From: Proteobacteria bacterium UBA7415
GTDB taxonomy: Bacteria > Pseudomonadota > Gammaproteobacteria > Arenicellales > Arenicellaceae
Direction of reading: 5' to 3'
DNA length: 64,000 bases
Assembly: GCA_002470515.1 (NCBI GenBank)
Contig: DKML01000005.1
Location: 62,001 to 126,000, forward strand
In this document: positions 20,026-29,235 of the stretch, piece after piece
Layout: every line of letters begins with the position of its first letter
Position numbering within the stretch: the first letter of the stretch is position 1
The notes under the pieces: model-generated
The model's database searches: none
What the model saw: the letters and a program-made list of their open reading frames with translations, nothing else
Told to the model about the DNA's origin: nothing
Position numbers and translations under genes: made by a program

Positions 20026-20565
20026 TTAACTCACAAGCGAAAGGAATTCTGCTCGAGTGGACTGATTAGTTCTAAAGATACCCAGCATAGATGATGTTTT
20101 CATTGAGGAGTTTTGTTTCTGAACACCACGCATCATCATGCACATATGTTTAGCTTCAACAATCACACCAACACCTTCTGCACCCGTTACCGACCGAACA
20201 GTCTCAGCTATCTCGGTGGTTAACTGCTCTTGTATTTGAAAGCGACGCGCGTACATATCAACGATTCGGGCAATCTTAGAAAGGCCTAACACTTTACCAT
20301 TAGGAATATAGGCTACATGGCACTTCCCAATAAACGGAAGTAAGTGGTGTTCGCACATCGAGTAAAGTTCAATGTCTTTTACGATCACCATTTCGCGAGA
20401 ATCACTAGGAAACAGCGCGTTGTTAATGACCGTGTCCAGGTCTTGGTGGTAGCCTTGAGTCAAAAACTCCATGGCTTTGGCCGCGCGCTTAGGTGTATCG
20501 ACTAGTCCTGCTCGGTCTAGGTCTTCACCACATTCGGTGATGATTTTTCGGTATGCGTCTTCCAT
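20026..20565 (-). CDS. folE: GTP cyclohydrolase I
   Basis: FolE opens the GTP ring to dihydroneopterin triphosphate, the first step to folate (and an entry to queuosine). It has 179 residues with the zinc site [10 protein letters not shown], the [20 protein letters not shown] block and the third zinc cysteine in [10 protein letters not shown]. It reads toward rlmB. The 296 bases between its start and the next gene on the other strand hold presumably divergent promoters; I see no gene there. Confidence 0.97.
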   Translation of the reverse strand: MEDAYRKIITECGEDLDRAGLVDTPKRAAKAMEFLTQGYHQDLDTVINNALFPSDSREMVIVKDIELYSMCEHHLLPFIGKCHVAYIPNGKVLGLSKIARIVDMYARRFQIQEQLTTEIAETVRSVTGAEGVGVIVEAKHMCMMMRGVQKQNSSMKTSSMLGIFRTNQSTRAEFLSLVS

Positions 20566-20861
20566 AGTATTAAATCGGTCTCAATGTGTTAGTTGCTAAA
20601 CAAGCTGGTATACATTCGCGATGAGCTTGCACTACAAGAGTACTAGAATTCTAGTGCATTTTCTGTCTGCTTTCTAAAGTATCAACGATCAAATAAGTAG
20701 TCAGACGTTGCTCGTGAGGATGTTAACGGCTTTAGATAGTGAAAATCGGCTAGATGCAGTACTTGCCGGTTTCAACCTTACTGGAAACTGGCTAAACTGT
20801 TGCCTTAACTCAACGAGTCTTGTTTTAACCCATCGGCTCGCGCTCAATACGGACTACTCAC

Positions 20862-21683
20862 ATGTTAATTAACAATCGCATCAAATTAGAAGTTACCGGC
20901 CATATCGCTAGAGTTACTCTGGCAAGGCCAGAGAAAATGAATGCCATTGATCCCGATATGTTTGCAGCCGTGCCAATGGTTGGCGAGGAACTGAGAAAAG
21001 ACAAATCTATTCGTGTGGTCATACTCGATGCAGAGGGTGATAACTTTTGCTCTGGGTTAGATAAAGCGAGTATTGCAGGATTAATGAGTCCAGGTAAGGA
21101 CGCAGATAGCGGAACCCTTAGTGTTTCTGACTTGTCAACGCGTACTCATGGCATTGCCAATGCCCCACAGTATGCCGCATGGATGTGGCGTGAACTGCCA
21201 ATGCCGGTGATTGTCGCTCTGCGTGGAATTACCTTTGGTGGAGGGCTGCAAATTGCCTTGGGAGGCGATATGCGTTACGCCAGTGCTGACAGTCAGTTTT
21301 CGATTCTTGAAATGAAATGGGGCATTATTCCTGACATGAGCAGTACCCAAGTGATGCGTCATCTGGTTGCCGACGATGTAATCAGAGAACTTACCTATAC
21401 CGCTCGAATATTTTCGGCTCAGGACGCTCTTAAGTGGGGCTTTATTACTGATATTGTTGAAGACCCTCTCGCCCATGCCTATTCTATTGCCGAGCAGATA
21501 GTGGCCAAAAATCCTGTGGCGGTTCGTGCTGCAAAGCAAATGCTAGATCAAGCACCGTACCAAACTCAAGCAGAAGGCCTGTTATTTGAGTCTCAGGAAC
21601 AAGATAAAATTCTGGGCACACCTAACCAGATAGAAGCGGTGATGTCGCAAATGCAAAAGCGCGCGCCCAACTATGAAGATTAA
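20862..21683 (+). CDS. Crotonase/enoyl-CoA hydratase family protein
   Basis: A 273-residue crotonase-fold protein. The oxyanion-hole segments are visible (EGDNFCSGLDKASI and ITFGGGLQIALGGDMRYA), and a WGIIPDMS block aligns with the active-site helix region. The second catalytic Glu of true enoyl-CoA hydratases sits at or near EMKWGIIPD, but Met and Asp there make the exact reaction unclear. Such proteins act on acyl-CoA thioesters. It stands alone, with a strong terminator after it. Confidence 0.85.
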   Translation: MLINNRIKLEVTGHIARVTLARPEKMNAIDPDMFAAVPMVGEELRKDKSIRVVILDAEGDNFCSGLDKASIAGLMSPGKDADSGTLSVSDLSTRTHGIANAPQYAAWMWRELPMPVIVALRGITFGGGLQIALGGDMRYASADSQFSILEMKWGIIPDMSSTQVMRHLVADDVIRELTYTARIFSAQDALKWGFITDIVEDPLAHAYSIAEQIVAKNPVAVRAAKQMLDQAPYQTQAEGLLFESQEQDKILGTPNQIEAVMSQMQKRAPNYED

Positions 21684-21739
21684 AGAGCAATTAGATTAAG
21701 GAGTACGAAGACTAAACCACATAAGGTCTAACCTTGAAG

Positions 21740-21775
21740 TAACGCCATGCCACACAGCATGGCGTTATTGTTTTT
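21740..21775 (+). terminator. Rho-independent terminator after the crotonase gene
   Basis: An 11-bp perfect stem (21740-21750 with 21757-21767), 6-nt loop, followed by ttgttttt. It lies 57 bases after the crotonase stop and just before the stop of the convergent esterase gene. Confidence 0.85.
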
Positions 21776-22850
21776 AAAGAGACTTAACGAACTTCTCAAT
21801 CTCTTGCCACGCTGCACCAGCCGAACCGCGTGTACGATTAAATAGATGCCAGTCGTGTAGTTGGTTTTCCCATACCTGCAAGCTTACATCTGACCCGTTG
21901 GCTTGGGCTTTATTGGTGTAGCGTACGGACTCACCCAATAGCATTTCGGTGCTGCTGGCATGAATCAACGTTTTAGGCAGATCTTTTAGCTCATAGAACA
22001 GGGGTGAAGCTGATCGGTCCGCTGGATTCATACGCAAAACAAACAGCTGTAGCCACGCCGTGAACATGTACGGTACTGACGCGAGTAAGCCAAGCCCTTC
22101 ACCCAATATAGGGTCGGTTTTTAAGTTGCTTTTTAGAGTAGGGGATTGGCCAGTCATATCTAAAGAAGGAGAGAAACCAATCACACCCTCTGGTCGTCGT
22201 AAGCTCTCCTCGGCGGACCAAGACGACAACATCATCGTAAGATTACCTCCAGCGGAGTCACCAGCAAGCAGTAAAAAACTGGCAGGGCTTTGGTCAGTCG
22301 GCGAGTTCTCAAGAATGTGTCTATACCCTGCCTGAGCGTCCTTAATGCCTTGTCCGCGGCTATGGCGGGGCAGCATGCGATAATCTACTGACAATACAGC
22401 AGCATTAGCTATATGTGACAGTTGATGCGCGAACCAGCGGTGACCCTTTGGGCTTCCTAGTAGAAATGCACCGCCATGATGAAATAATACACGGCGATTG
22501 GTATCGGCGCCTGGAGCGACAGCCCATTCGGCTTTTACGCCTTCGAACTCAACCGAAGTGAAGTCGCAATCGCTATCAATATCGTTAGATAGGTTGTCTG
22601 CAAAATCACGTACCATTGCAAACGCCTTGGGTACCGATCGTGTAGCACGAGCCTTTACCCTTGCGTTGCTAATGGTTTGCATAAACTCGCCGTTAGCAAC
22701 TTTATCCTCTGGGTCATCACTAAAGACCTGAATGTAGTTCTTGTTTAAGTCGCTATCAAACTGGGAATGGTCTGAGCCGCTAAGAACAAAGCGGGCAACA
22801 GCCCACGTGATAAGTAGCCATACGGCAAAGAGATAAAGTAAAAACAACAT
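21774..22850 (-). CDS. Alpha/beta hydrolase of the HSL (esterase/lipase) family
   Basis: A 358-residue protein starting with a hydrophobic membrane segment (about residues 1-24), so probably inner-membrane anchored. The oxyanion motif FHHGGAFLLGS and the nucleophile elbow GDSAGGN identify the hormone-sensitive-lipase-like family; the Asp and His appear near SSTEMLLGES and QLHDWHLF. It would hydrolyse short acyl esters; the natural substrate cannot be read from sequence. It is convergent with the crotonase gene. Confidence 0.87.
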   Translation of the reverse strand: MLFLLYLFAVWLLITWAVARFVLSGSDHSQFDSDLNKNYIQVFSDDPEDKVANGEFMQTISNARVKARATRSVPKAFAMVRDFADNLSNDIDSDCDFTSVEFEGVKAEWAVAPGADTNRRVLFHHGGAFLLGSPKGHRWFAHQLSHIANAAVLSVDYRMLPRHSRGQGIKDAQAGYRHILENSPTDQSPASFLLLAGDSAGGNLTMMLSSWSAEESLRRPEGVIGFSPSLDMTGQSPTLKSNLKTDPILGEGLGLLASVPYMFTAWLQLFVLRMNPADRSASPLFYELKDLPKTLIHASSTEMLLGESVRYTNKAQANGSDVSLQVWENQLHDWHLFNRTRGSAGAAWQEIEKFVKSL

Positions 22851-23021
22851 AGGTATTTGTCCGAAGAGATAAGCTTAAAGTTATGCGGTGTTAATAATTG
22901 CTACGTCAGCTAACTATATACTGGCAAAGATAAATATTATTAGGGCTAGAGACATAAAAAAGCGTAGCAACGCTCAATGCGCCCTACGTTACACTTACAT
23001 TTTGAACGAAAAAATTAAACA

Positions 23022-23717
23022 ATGTGCGGACGATTTAACGATCATTTACCAAAAATGCATGGCTGGATCGATGTCCTTGGCGAATGGTCGCCAGAGGCCA
23101 TTGGAGTACGGCCATCGTATAACGTTGCGCCATCTCGTTTGGTCGCGGGTTTCCCGATAAAGTATAGTGAAGTTACCCCGCCAATCGCAATGCGCTGGGG
23201 CATGGTGCCACAATGGGCAAACGCCTTTGAATCACGCTACGCTACATTTAATGCCCGAACAGAATCGGTCGCCGAAAAACCAACCTTTCGAAACGCTTGG
23301 AAGAATCAGCAGCGCTGCATAATTCCAATGGCAGGGTACTACGAATGGCAAATGATAGGCCGTCAAACAGATGAGCTCAAAGGAGCTAAACCAACAAAAC
23401 AGCCGCTGTATATTACCGATCCTGAGCAAGGCTGCTTAGTAACGGCAGGCTTGTACGAGCATTGGGGCGATGACGGGCAAATTTCTTGTACAATACTCAC
23501 TAAGCCTGCCAGCCCAGAATTAAATGCCGTACATCCGCGAATGCCCATTCTATTAGACCATTTAACTGTGGATCGTTGGATGAGCGACAGCAATCAACAA
23601 CTCGATGAATGGCTTAGTGATGAGTCTGACGTTAACGTCGTTTACTGGCCTGTAGCCAAGGCGGTAGGCAATGTTAAAAACGATTCCTCAACGCTTATAG
23701 AGCCTACGGATGTGTAA
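23022..23717 (+). CDS. yedK: SRAP-domain protein (YedK/HMCES type)
   Basis: SRAP proteins form a covalent thiazolidine link between Cys2 and abasic sites in single-stranded DNA, shielding them. The 231-residue protein begins MCGRF, so Cys2 is exposed after Met removal, and has ARTESVAEKPTFRNAWK, the CIIPMAGYYEW block and the HPRMPILL motif with the active-site His. It is a single gene between the esterase and the XdhC gene. Database names for it often read SOS response-associated peptidase. Confidence 0.94.
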   Translation: MCGRFNDHLPKMHGWIDVLGEWSPEAIGVRPSYNVAPSRLVAGFPIKYSEVTPPIAMRWGMVPQWANAFESRYATFNARTESVAEKPTFRNAWKNQQRCIIPMAGYYEWQMIGRQTDELKGAKPTKQPLYITDPEQGCLVTAGLYEHWGDDGQISCTILTKPASPELNAVHPRMPILLDHLTVDRWMSDSNQQLDEWLSDESDVNVVYWPVAKAVGNVKNDSSTLIEPTDV

Positions 23718-23772
23718 ACAAGTACGTGACCAGCAAACGTTGCTCACACACAGGATTGCCTAGAAAAGAGTT

Positions 23773-24753
23773 ATGACCCTGCCAATTAATTCTTCAGAGA
23801 AAGCCAGCAATTTATTAGGCGTCGCTAGCAAGTGGTCAAAAGCTGGCCCGGTGGCGTTGGCGACCCTTGTTTACATTGATGGTAATGCGCCGTACCCCAT
23901 AGGCGCACAAATGTTAGTCGCTCCAGACGGGCGTTTTGAAGGACAAATCACAGGCGGCTGCGCTGAACGCGCAATTGCCGATCATGCTATAGAGGCTATT
24001 AGCTCAGGGCAAAACGTCATACACCGTTATGGGCTTGATTCTCCATTTTTTGATATCCAATTGCCTTGTGGCTCAGGCATCGATGTGTATTTTGACGTTT
24101 GTATTAGCCAGCAAGACTTTGCCATGATGGAGCATCAGATCAATGAACGTAAAACGTTAAGCTATAGCGTCCTGACAAAAATAGGAGAGTTCACTAAGAC
24201 ATTTACGCCGCAACCATTATTGGTCATCGCAGGGCAGGGGCCTATCGTAATTGAATTAGCCAGGTGCTCACAATTGATAGGGTTTGATACTCTCATTTTG
24301 GCGCAAAACGAGGCAACTCAAGTGTTGTGTAATCAACACTCACTCGAATCTACGCTTATGAGCGGTGATGAATTTTTACAGTTACCGCAAGATGAATTCA
24401 TTGGAATCGTCTCGCTCTTTCACGAGCATGATTTTGAAGTTCCGTTATTCAGGCATACACTTAGTGGCAACTACTTTTACTTTGGTGCCTTAGGCAGTCG
24501 TCGAACGCACGCTGCGCGATTAGCAAGCTTGTTAGAGGCTGGCGTAGCCCCAGAGCGTTTAAACCGCATACACGGGCCAGTGGGGGTTGATATCGTAGCT
24601 AGCACGCCGAGCCAAATAGCCATTGCGATTGTTGCGCAAGCTACCGACGAGCTAAACAAAATGCTGAATGAACAACATGCCTGCAGGCTAACGGCTAATA
24701 GCGACACGGCTGATCTTGACTCGGGTGTAGCGAAGTATCGTTCGGCGAGTTAA
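23773..24753 (+). CDS. XdhC/CoxI family protein
   Basis: XdhC-type proteins bind molybdenum cofactor and help insert its sulfido form into xanthine-dehydrogenase-like enzymes. The 326-residue protein has the N-terminal XdhC/CoxI domain (PVALATLVYIDGNAPYPIGAQM, with GQITGGCAE) and a C-terminal Rossmann-like domain (LLVIAGQGPIVIELAR, YFGALGSRRTH, GPVGVDIVASTPSQIAIAI). It is 3 bases from a MobA-like nucleotidyltransferase gene, a common pair for molybdoenzyme maturation. No molybdoenzyme gene is present in the window. Confidence 0.9.
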   Translation: MTLPINSSEKASNLLGVASKWSKAGPVALATLVYIDGNAPYPIGAQMLVAPDGRFEGQITGGCAERAIADHAIEAISSGQNVIHRYGLDSPFFDIQLPCGSGIDVYFDVCISQQDFAMMEHQINERKTLSYSVLTKIGEFTKTFTPQPLLVIAGQGPIVIELARCSQLIGFDTLILAQNEATQVLCNQHSLESTLMSGDEFLQLPQDEFIGIVSLFHEHDFEVPLFRHTLSGNYFYFGALGSRRTHAARLASLLEAGVAPERLNRIHGPVGVDIVASTPSQIAIAIVAQATDELNKMLNEQHACRLTANSDTADLDSGVAKYRSAS

Positions 24754-24756
24754 ACG

Positions 24757-25368
24757 GTGAAGCTCTCCGTCGTTGTCGTTGCAGCAGGCTCAAGCCGTCG
24801 TTTTGGGTCATCCAAGATGCAGTATGTAATGTCCGATGGACGGGTATTGCTGGAACACAGTTTAGATATTTACGAATCTGTTGGTAACATCGAATCGATC
24901 AAGATCACTCCCGTAATTGTGGTACTCCCACCTGATAATGCCAGCCTAAAGAAAATCGTTGAGGCACGTGGTGCGATCGCCAAAGATTGTCCGGACTCTC
25001 ATCAGGGTATGAGTGCCAGTATTAAAGCGGGTTTGTCCTATGCGGTATCTTCTACTACTAATCTTGAAGCCTGCCTGATTGCCTTAGGAGACATGCCATA
25101 CGTGGCGCCAAAGACCATAGAGTTACTGATCAATTCGGCACAGCCAAACAAGATCATTATTCCGTATCAGTTCAAAGCAGATGGCAAGTCGAAGAACGGC
25201 AATCCAGTAATTTTTGGGAAAGAGTTTTTCCCTGAGATATTAGCGTTACAAGGAGACAAAGGCGCTAAGTCAGTGCTAAACGCAAACCCGCAGGCTCAGT
25301 GTTTTATTGAAGTACAGGATGCTGGAATATTTCAAGACATTGACCGCCCTGAAGACCTAAAGATCTAA
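24757..25368 (+). CDS. MobA-like NTP transferase (MocA-type molybdenum cofactor nucleotidyltransferase)
   Basis: A 203-residue GT-A-fold nucleotidyltransferase with the N-terminal loop VVAAGSSRRFGSSKMQ, the GMSASIKAGL motif and the metal-binding LGDMPYV. This pattern fits MocA (CTP:molybdopterin cytidylyltransferase) and relatives beside XdhC genes. The start is GTG, 3 bases after the XdhC stop, so the two are probably co-translated. Whether it uses CTP or GTP cannot be settled from sequence alone. Confidence 0.87.
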   Translation: MKLSVVVVAAGSSRRFGSSKMQYVMSDGRVLLEHSLDIYESVGNIESIKITPVIVVLPPDNASLKKIVEARGAIAKDCPDSHQGMSASIKAGLSYAVSSTTNLEACLIALGDMPYVAPKTIELLINSAQPNKIIIPYQFKADGKSKNGNPVIFGKEFFPEILALQGDKGAKSVLNANPQAQCFIEVQDAGIFQDIDRPEDLKI

Positions 25369-25380
25369 TAAATAAAGAGC

Positions 25381-25881
25381 TTAGCTATTAGCAAAATTTG
25401 TGAGCGTGTCGTCTTCTAATCTGTACACGGTCCAACCATCTTTGGCTTCAGCGCCAATCGATTTATAAAACTGGATCGACGGTTCGTTCCAGTCCAATAC
25501 GCTCCATTCAACACGGCCACAGTCTTTTGCTACGGCAATTTTTGCGAGCTCTTGGAGTAATGCCTTACCCGCACCCTTACCACGACACTCTGGAGTTACA
25601 TAAAGGTCTTCCAAATAGATGCCATGTTTGCCTAGCCAAGTTGAGTAGCTAAAGAAATAGATAGCAAAGCCGACAGCCTCTGCGCCCATCTGTGCGATTA
25701 GGGCGAATGCCTGCGGTGCTTCACAAAACAAGGTATCAACAAAATCCTGTTCAGTAGCCTTGGCCTCGTGCTCAGCCTTTTCGTAGATCGCTAGATCAAC
25801 TACAAACTGGTGTATGGTCGCTGTGTCGTTGATCGTTGCAGGTCTAACTACTAGTTCTGTCTGTGACTTCGAATCGCTCAT
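25381..25881 (-). CDS. GNAT family N-acetyltransferase
   Basis: A 166-residue acetyl-CoA-dependent acetyltransferase. The acetyl-CoA loop is clear (LEDLYVTPECRGKGAGKALL), followed by VEWSVLDWNEPSIQFYKSIGA. The overall pattern resembles the diamine (spermidine/spermine) acetyltransferase-like subgroup, but the substrate is unproven. It is convergent with the MobA-like gene and lies 19 bases after the DMT permease start, possibly in one minus-strand operon with it and ybaK. Confidence 0.88.
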   Translation of the reverse strand: MSDSKSQTELVVRPATINDTATIHQFVVDLAIYEKAEHEAKATEQDFVDTLFCEAPQAFALIAQMGAEAVGFAIYFFSYSTWLGKHGIYLEDLYVTPECRGKGAGKALLQELAKIAVAKDCGRVEWSVLDWNEPSIQFYKSIGAEAKDGWTVYRLEDDTLTNFANS

Positions 25882-25900
25882 GATGTGTTCTTTTAATATT

Positions 25901-26830
25901 CTAATTGATTTTTGTAACTGTCGGTTTCTCGCTGATGCGCGCTTTGCGCGCCAGCCATACGATGCTGATTACAGTGGCGGCAAACAATAGAGTGTTTGAA
26001 TCAACGTGTTCTTTTGCCAGTAGTGCGGCAGCTATCAACGTAACAATAGGTTGAAATAGTTGTGTTTGCGACACTCGCGCTATGCCACCTAACGCCAATC
26101 CTTTATACCAGATAAAGAAGGCCAATAGCTGCGAAACCAAGCTCAAATAGATAAATGCGCTCCAACCTGAAACACTAATGGCGCTTAGATCATTAGGCCG
26201 AAGCGGCAAACTAACAATAGTAGTAATAGGCAATGCAATAACCAAAGACCAGCAGATCACTCGCCATCCTGGCATTGTTTTGGCTGTGACCGCGCCAACT
26301 GCATAACCGAATGCGGCGGTGATCACAGCAAAAAATAATAGTATATCGCCCCAACTAATAGATAAGCCCTCGCTAGCAGAGCATTCTCTATTAGCTATGC
26401 AAGACGAACCCCCCAACGAATAAGCAACTACAACAAGAGCGCCGATAACGCTGATAATCCAGAACCAAGGGCTAGGTCGTTCGTTGGTGATTAGCGTAGC
26501 AACGCAGGCGGTCGCCAAAGGCAGAATGCCAAGCACCACGCCACCGTGTGCCGACGGTACGGTCTGCATTGCAATGGCTGACAATACCGGAAACCCAAGT
26601 ACGACTCCGAGCGTAACAACGATAAGCTGTTTGAATTGAGAGGCATTGGGCAGAGGCGACCGCGTAACGATTAACAGAACCAAGGCAACAAGTCCTGCTA
26701 ACCAGGCGCGGCCGAAGCCGATAAATAAGGCATCGAAGTAAGGTAAGGCTACCTGAGTCACTGGCAGGGTTAAACCGAATGAAGTCACGGCTATCATGCC
26801 TAGCCAAAAGCCTAGCTTTTGGTCGCTCAT
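25901..26830 (-). CDS. DMT superfamily (EamA) permease
   Basis: A 309-residue integral membrane protein with about ten predicted hydrophobic segments in two EamA repeats (first from FWLGMIAVTSFGLTLPV, second from WGDILLFFAVITAAFGYAVGAV). DMT permeases export or exchange small metabolites; no substrate can be assigned. It follows ybaK by 13 bases on the same strand. Confidence 0.88.
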   Translation of the reverse strand: MSDQKLGFWLGMIAVTSFGLTLPVTQVALPYFDALFIGFGRAWLAGLVALVLLIVTRSPLPNASQFKQLIVVTLGVVLGFPVLSAIAMQTVPSAHGGVVLGILPLATACVATLITNERPSPWFWIISVIGALVVVAYSLGGSSCIANRECSASEGLSISWGDILLFFAVITAAFGYAVGAVTAKTMPGWRVICWSLVIALPITTIVSLPLRPNDLSAISVSGWSAFIYLSLVSQLLAFFIWYKGLALGGIARVSQTQLFQPIVTLIAAALLAKEHVDSNTLLFAATVISIVWLARKARISEKPTVTKIN

Positions 26831-26843
26831 TCGTAGTTGCTCA

Positions 26844-27314
26844 TTAATCGCTGGCTATATCAGCGTGCAATGCGGTGCAGGCTGTTGAAAGGTCATGCGG
26901 CGATAAGGCAACTTCTAAACCTCGTTTGCCTGCGCTCACATAAATCGTCTCATGCTCAAACGCGGATGCATCAATAACCGTTGCAAGCTTTTGTTTTTGT
27001 GCCAAAGGGCTAACGCCGCCGAGTTGATACCCCGTGCTACGAGTTACCGCTTTGGCGTCGGCCATAATGACTTTCTTAGCTTTTAGGGCCGCCGCAACAC
27101 CTTTTAACGAAAGCTGCTTATTGACGGGTACTATACCCACAGCCAACTTACCGTCTGAGGTTTGAACTACTAAGGTCTTGAAGATCAGGTCTGCACCCAC
27201 TCCCATTTTATCGGCCGCTTCCAAGCCATAAGAAGCCGCATTGGCGTCGTGCTCATAGCTGATAACGGAATGGTCAATGGCTTGCTGCTCTAGAAGGACA
27301 ATGGCAGGCGTCAT
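26844..27314 (-). CDS. ybaK: YbaK/EbsC family Cys-tRNA(Pro) deacylase
   Basis: A 156-residue trans-editing protein that hydrolyses mis-charged Cys-tRNA(Pro). Features of the YbaK family are the early DHSVISYEHD, FKTLVVQ, the conserved lysine in PVNKQLSLK and the GGVSPLAQK loop. The protein has the usual length. It leads the minus-strand group ybaK-permease-acetyltransferase. Confidence 0.92.
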   Translation of the reverse strand: MTPAIVLLEQQAIDHSVISYEHDANAASYGLEAADKMGVGADLIFKTLVVQTSDGKLAVGIVPVNKQLSLKGVAAALKAKKVIMADAKAVTRSTGYQLGGVSPLAQKQKLATVIDASAFEHETIYVSAGKRGLEVALSPHDLSTACTALHADIASD

Positions 27315-27456
27315 AATAGATATTCAGTGGTTTGCGTTGTTCTTGTTGGGCCTAACTGTGTGGGCACGAGGGCGACCACCTGCAAGAGTAACACTTACGG
27401 TTAAGAGTTGCCCAGAACCGCAGAGCTTGAGTTAAATCCAAATAGAGACTACAAGA

Positions 27457-29013
27457 TTATAACGATTCAATATCGCGCAAATAGACTTCCGCCTGCTGCG
27501 TCAAAGCGTCTACCGTCGCATCATCCATTTTATCTAGGTTGCGGTACGCCAAGCCCAAGCGAGAGTTCTTACCGAGTTTGTCGCGATGCCGAATCAAAAA
27601 CTGCCAATACAAACTGTTAAAAGGGCAGCTCTTTTCACCGGTTCGCGCCTTAACTTGGTAGTGACACTTACCGCAATAATCGCTCATCTTATTGATGTAG
27701 GAGCCGCTGGCAATGTAAGGCTTGCTGGCAATCAAACCGCCGTCAGCGTATTGGCTCATGCCACGCGTGTTAGGCATCTCTACCCATTCAATCGCGTCGA
27801 TGTAGATGCCCAGATACCACGCATCAACCGCATCAGGATCTATACCTGCCAATAACGAAAATGTACCCGTGACCATCAAGCGCTGAATATGATGAGCATA
27901 GGCGTAGTCCAGCGATTGAGTAATGCTGTGTTGCATACAGCGCATTTTAGTCTCGCCAGTCCAGAAATAACCAGGCAAGGGATTGGAGTGGTCAAGCACA
28001 TTTAGCGTGCTGTAGTCAGGCATGTTGGCCCAGTACATTCCGCGCATAAACTCTCGCCAACCAATAATTTGTCGGACGAAGCCTTCAATTTGAGCAAGGT
28101 TAATGTCATCGCTGCGTTCTCTGTACTCCTCAATCGCCCGGTCCACAACCCGCATGGGGGTTATCAGTTTGGCATTTAGAGCAAAGGAAAGACGCGAATG
28201 ATACAGCGACCAAGCATGGCGACTTTCGCCAGTCATAGCGTCTTGAAACTTACCGAAAGCGGGAAGGCAGTGTTGGCAAAAATGCTCAAGTAGCTGCAGC
28301 GCCTCTTGGCGGCTTGTAGGCCATAAAAGTTGTTTGTCGATCTCACCAAAGTAGTCAACCTGATGACGGTCTAAACGCGCCACAATTTCGGAAGTAGGTG
28401 TGGTAAACGTCATAGGGCTGGGAATTTTGGATAGGTCTTCAGCGTTTAGTTTGTTGCGGTTTTCCTGGTCAAAATTCCAACGATCACCCTCTGGTTTACC
28501 GTCAAGCATTAACACATTAAAGCGTTTACGCATCTTGCGATAAAAGGCTTCCATTTGCTTGGCCTTGTTCGCTTCAAAGTAGTCTCCTATTTCGTCATGC
28601 CTCAAATAGAAATGCTCTCCGTCTACACAGTTCTTGCTAATACCGTCACCAAGCTCAAGATCGCCTAACTGCTTGCTTAATCGATACTCGTCTGGCTGTA
28701 TGTATTCGAAAGATGTGGCGGAATGCTCTGTTAATTTAGCCCTTATGAGCTCGGATAGATCAGCGTAATCGCAGCTCTTATCAAGAGTGAGGTAGTCAAC
28801 TTTATGGCCGGCATTATCAAGAGCCATGGCAAAATTTGCCATGGCTGCGAAGAACGCCACTAGCTTTTGTACGTGGTGACGCACATAGCTTGTCTCTTGC
28901 GGTAGTTCCGCAATGAGATAAACATAAGTTTCATCGATACGCTTAAACCAACTGTGTGACGCGTTTAATTGGTCACCCAGAATTAGGCGCAGAGTAGTGG
29001 CAGGCTTGCTCAT
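27457..29013 (-). CDS. Cryptochrome/photolyase-related protein of the FeS-BCP type
   Basis: A 518-residue member of the deoxyribodipyrimidine photolyase-related family (FeS-BCP, including prokaryotic 6-4 photolyases such as PhrB of Agrobacterium). The N-terminus has the family opening TLRLILGDQLN; the FAD region has GWREFMRGMYW and QRLMVTGTFSLL; and conserved cysteines for a 4Fe-4S cluster are visible (MSDYCGKCHY, KSCPFNSLYWQF, plus an upstream Cys). Activity as a light-driven 6-4 repair enzyme is inferred from the family. It is last in the cluster Cry-DASH, DUF2256, FeS-BCP. Confidence 0.93.
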   Translation of the reverse strand: MSKPATTLRLILGDQLNASHSWFKRIDETYVYLIAELPQETSYVRHHVQKLVAFFAAMANFAMALDNAGHKVDYLTLDKSCDYADLSELIRAKLTEHSATSFEYIQPDEYRLSKQLGDLELGDGISKNCVDGEHFYLRHDEIGDYFEANKAKQMEAFYRKMRKRFNVLMLDGKPEGDRWNFDQENRNKLNAEDLSKIPSPMTFTTPTSEIVARLDRHQVDYFGEIDKQLLWPTSRQEALQLLEHFCQHCLPAFGKFQDAMTGESRHAWSLYHSRLSFALNAKLITPMRVVDRAIEEYRERSDDINLAQIEGFVRQIIGWREFMRGMYWANMPDYSTLNVLDHSNPLPGYFWTGETKMRCMQHSITQSLDYAYAHHIQRLMVTGTFSLLAGIDPDAVDAWYLGIYIDAIEWVEMPNTRGMSQYADGGLIASKPYIASGSYINKMSDYCGKCHYQVKARTGEKSCPFNSLYWQFLIRHRDKLGKNSRLGLAYRNLDKMDDATVDALTQQAEVYLRDIESL

Positions 29014-29026
29014 AGAAAAGGGTCGC

Positions 29027-29224
29027 TCAGTTTTGGTTAGTTGTTACTGTTACTAGGTTCGCAGTCGGGAGTGCGGATGTGTGTGTCGCTGTTTTAGATT
29101 GTTTACAACGCTGCGAACAGAACTTCACATTGCTCCAATCGCGCGCCCACTTTTTACGCCACTTAAACGGGCGCTTGCAAGCAACGCAGATTTTTTCATC
29201 AAGGGAAAGTTTGTGATGTGCCAT
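29027..29224 (-). CDS. DUF2256 small zinc-finger protein
   Basis: A 65-residue protein with two CxxC-type pairs (KICVACKRPF and VKFCSQRCK) framing the family core WRKKWARDWSNV. DUF2256 proteins are small, function unknown, and often lie beside cryptochrome genes. I start it at the ATG at 29224, 11 bases after the Cry-DASH stop, because the product then opens MAHHK as family members do; an upstream start at 29251 would overlap Cry-DASH. Its stop lies 13 bases before the next gene, so the three genes form an operon. Confidence 0.87.
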   Translation of the reverse strand: MAHHKLSLDEKICVACKRPFKWRKKWARDWSNVKFCSQRCKQSKTATHTSALPTANLVTVTTNQN

Positions 29225-29235
29225 TTGATTAATTG

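Noticed and set aside
22888..23160. Plus-strand ORF upstream of yedK
   Set aside because: It overlaps the start of yedK in another frame and has no recognisable features; the yedK frame begins with the required MCGRF.
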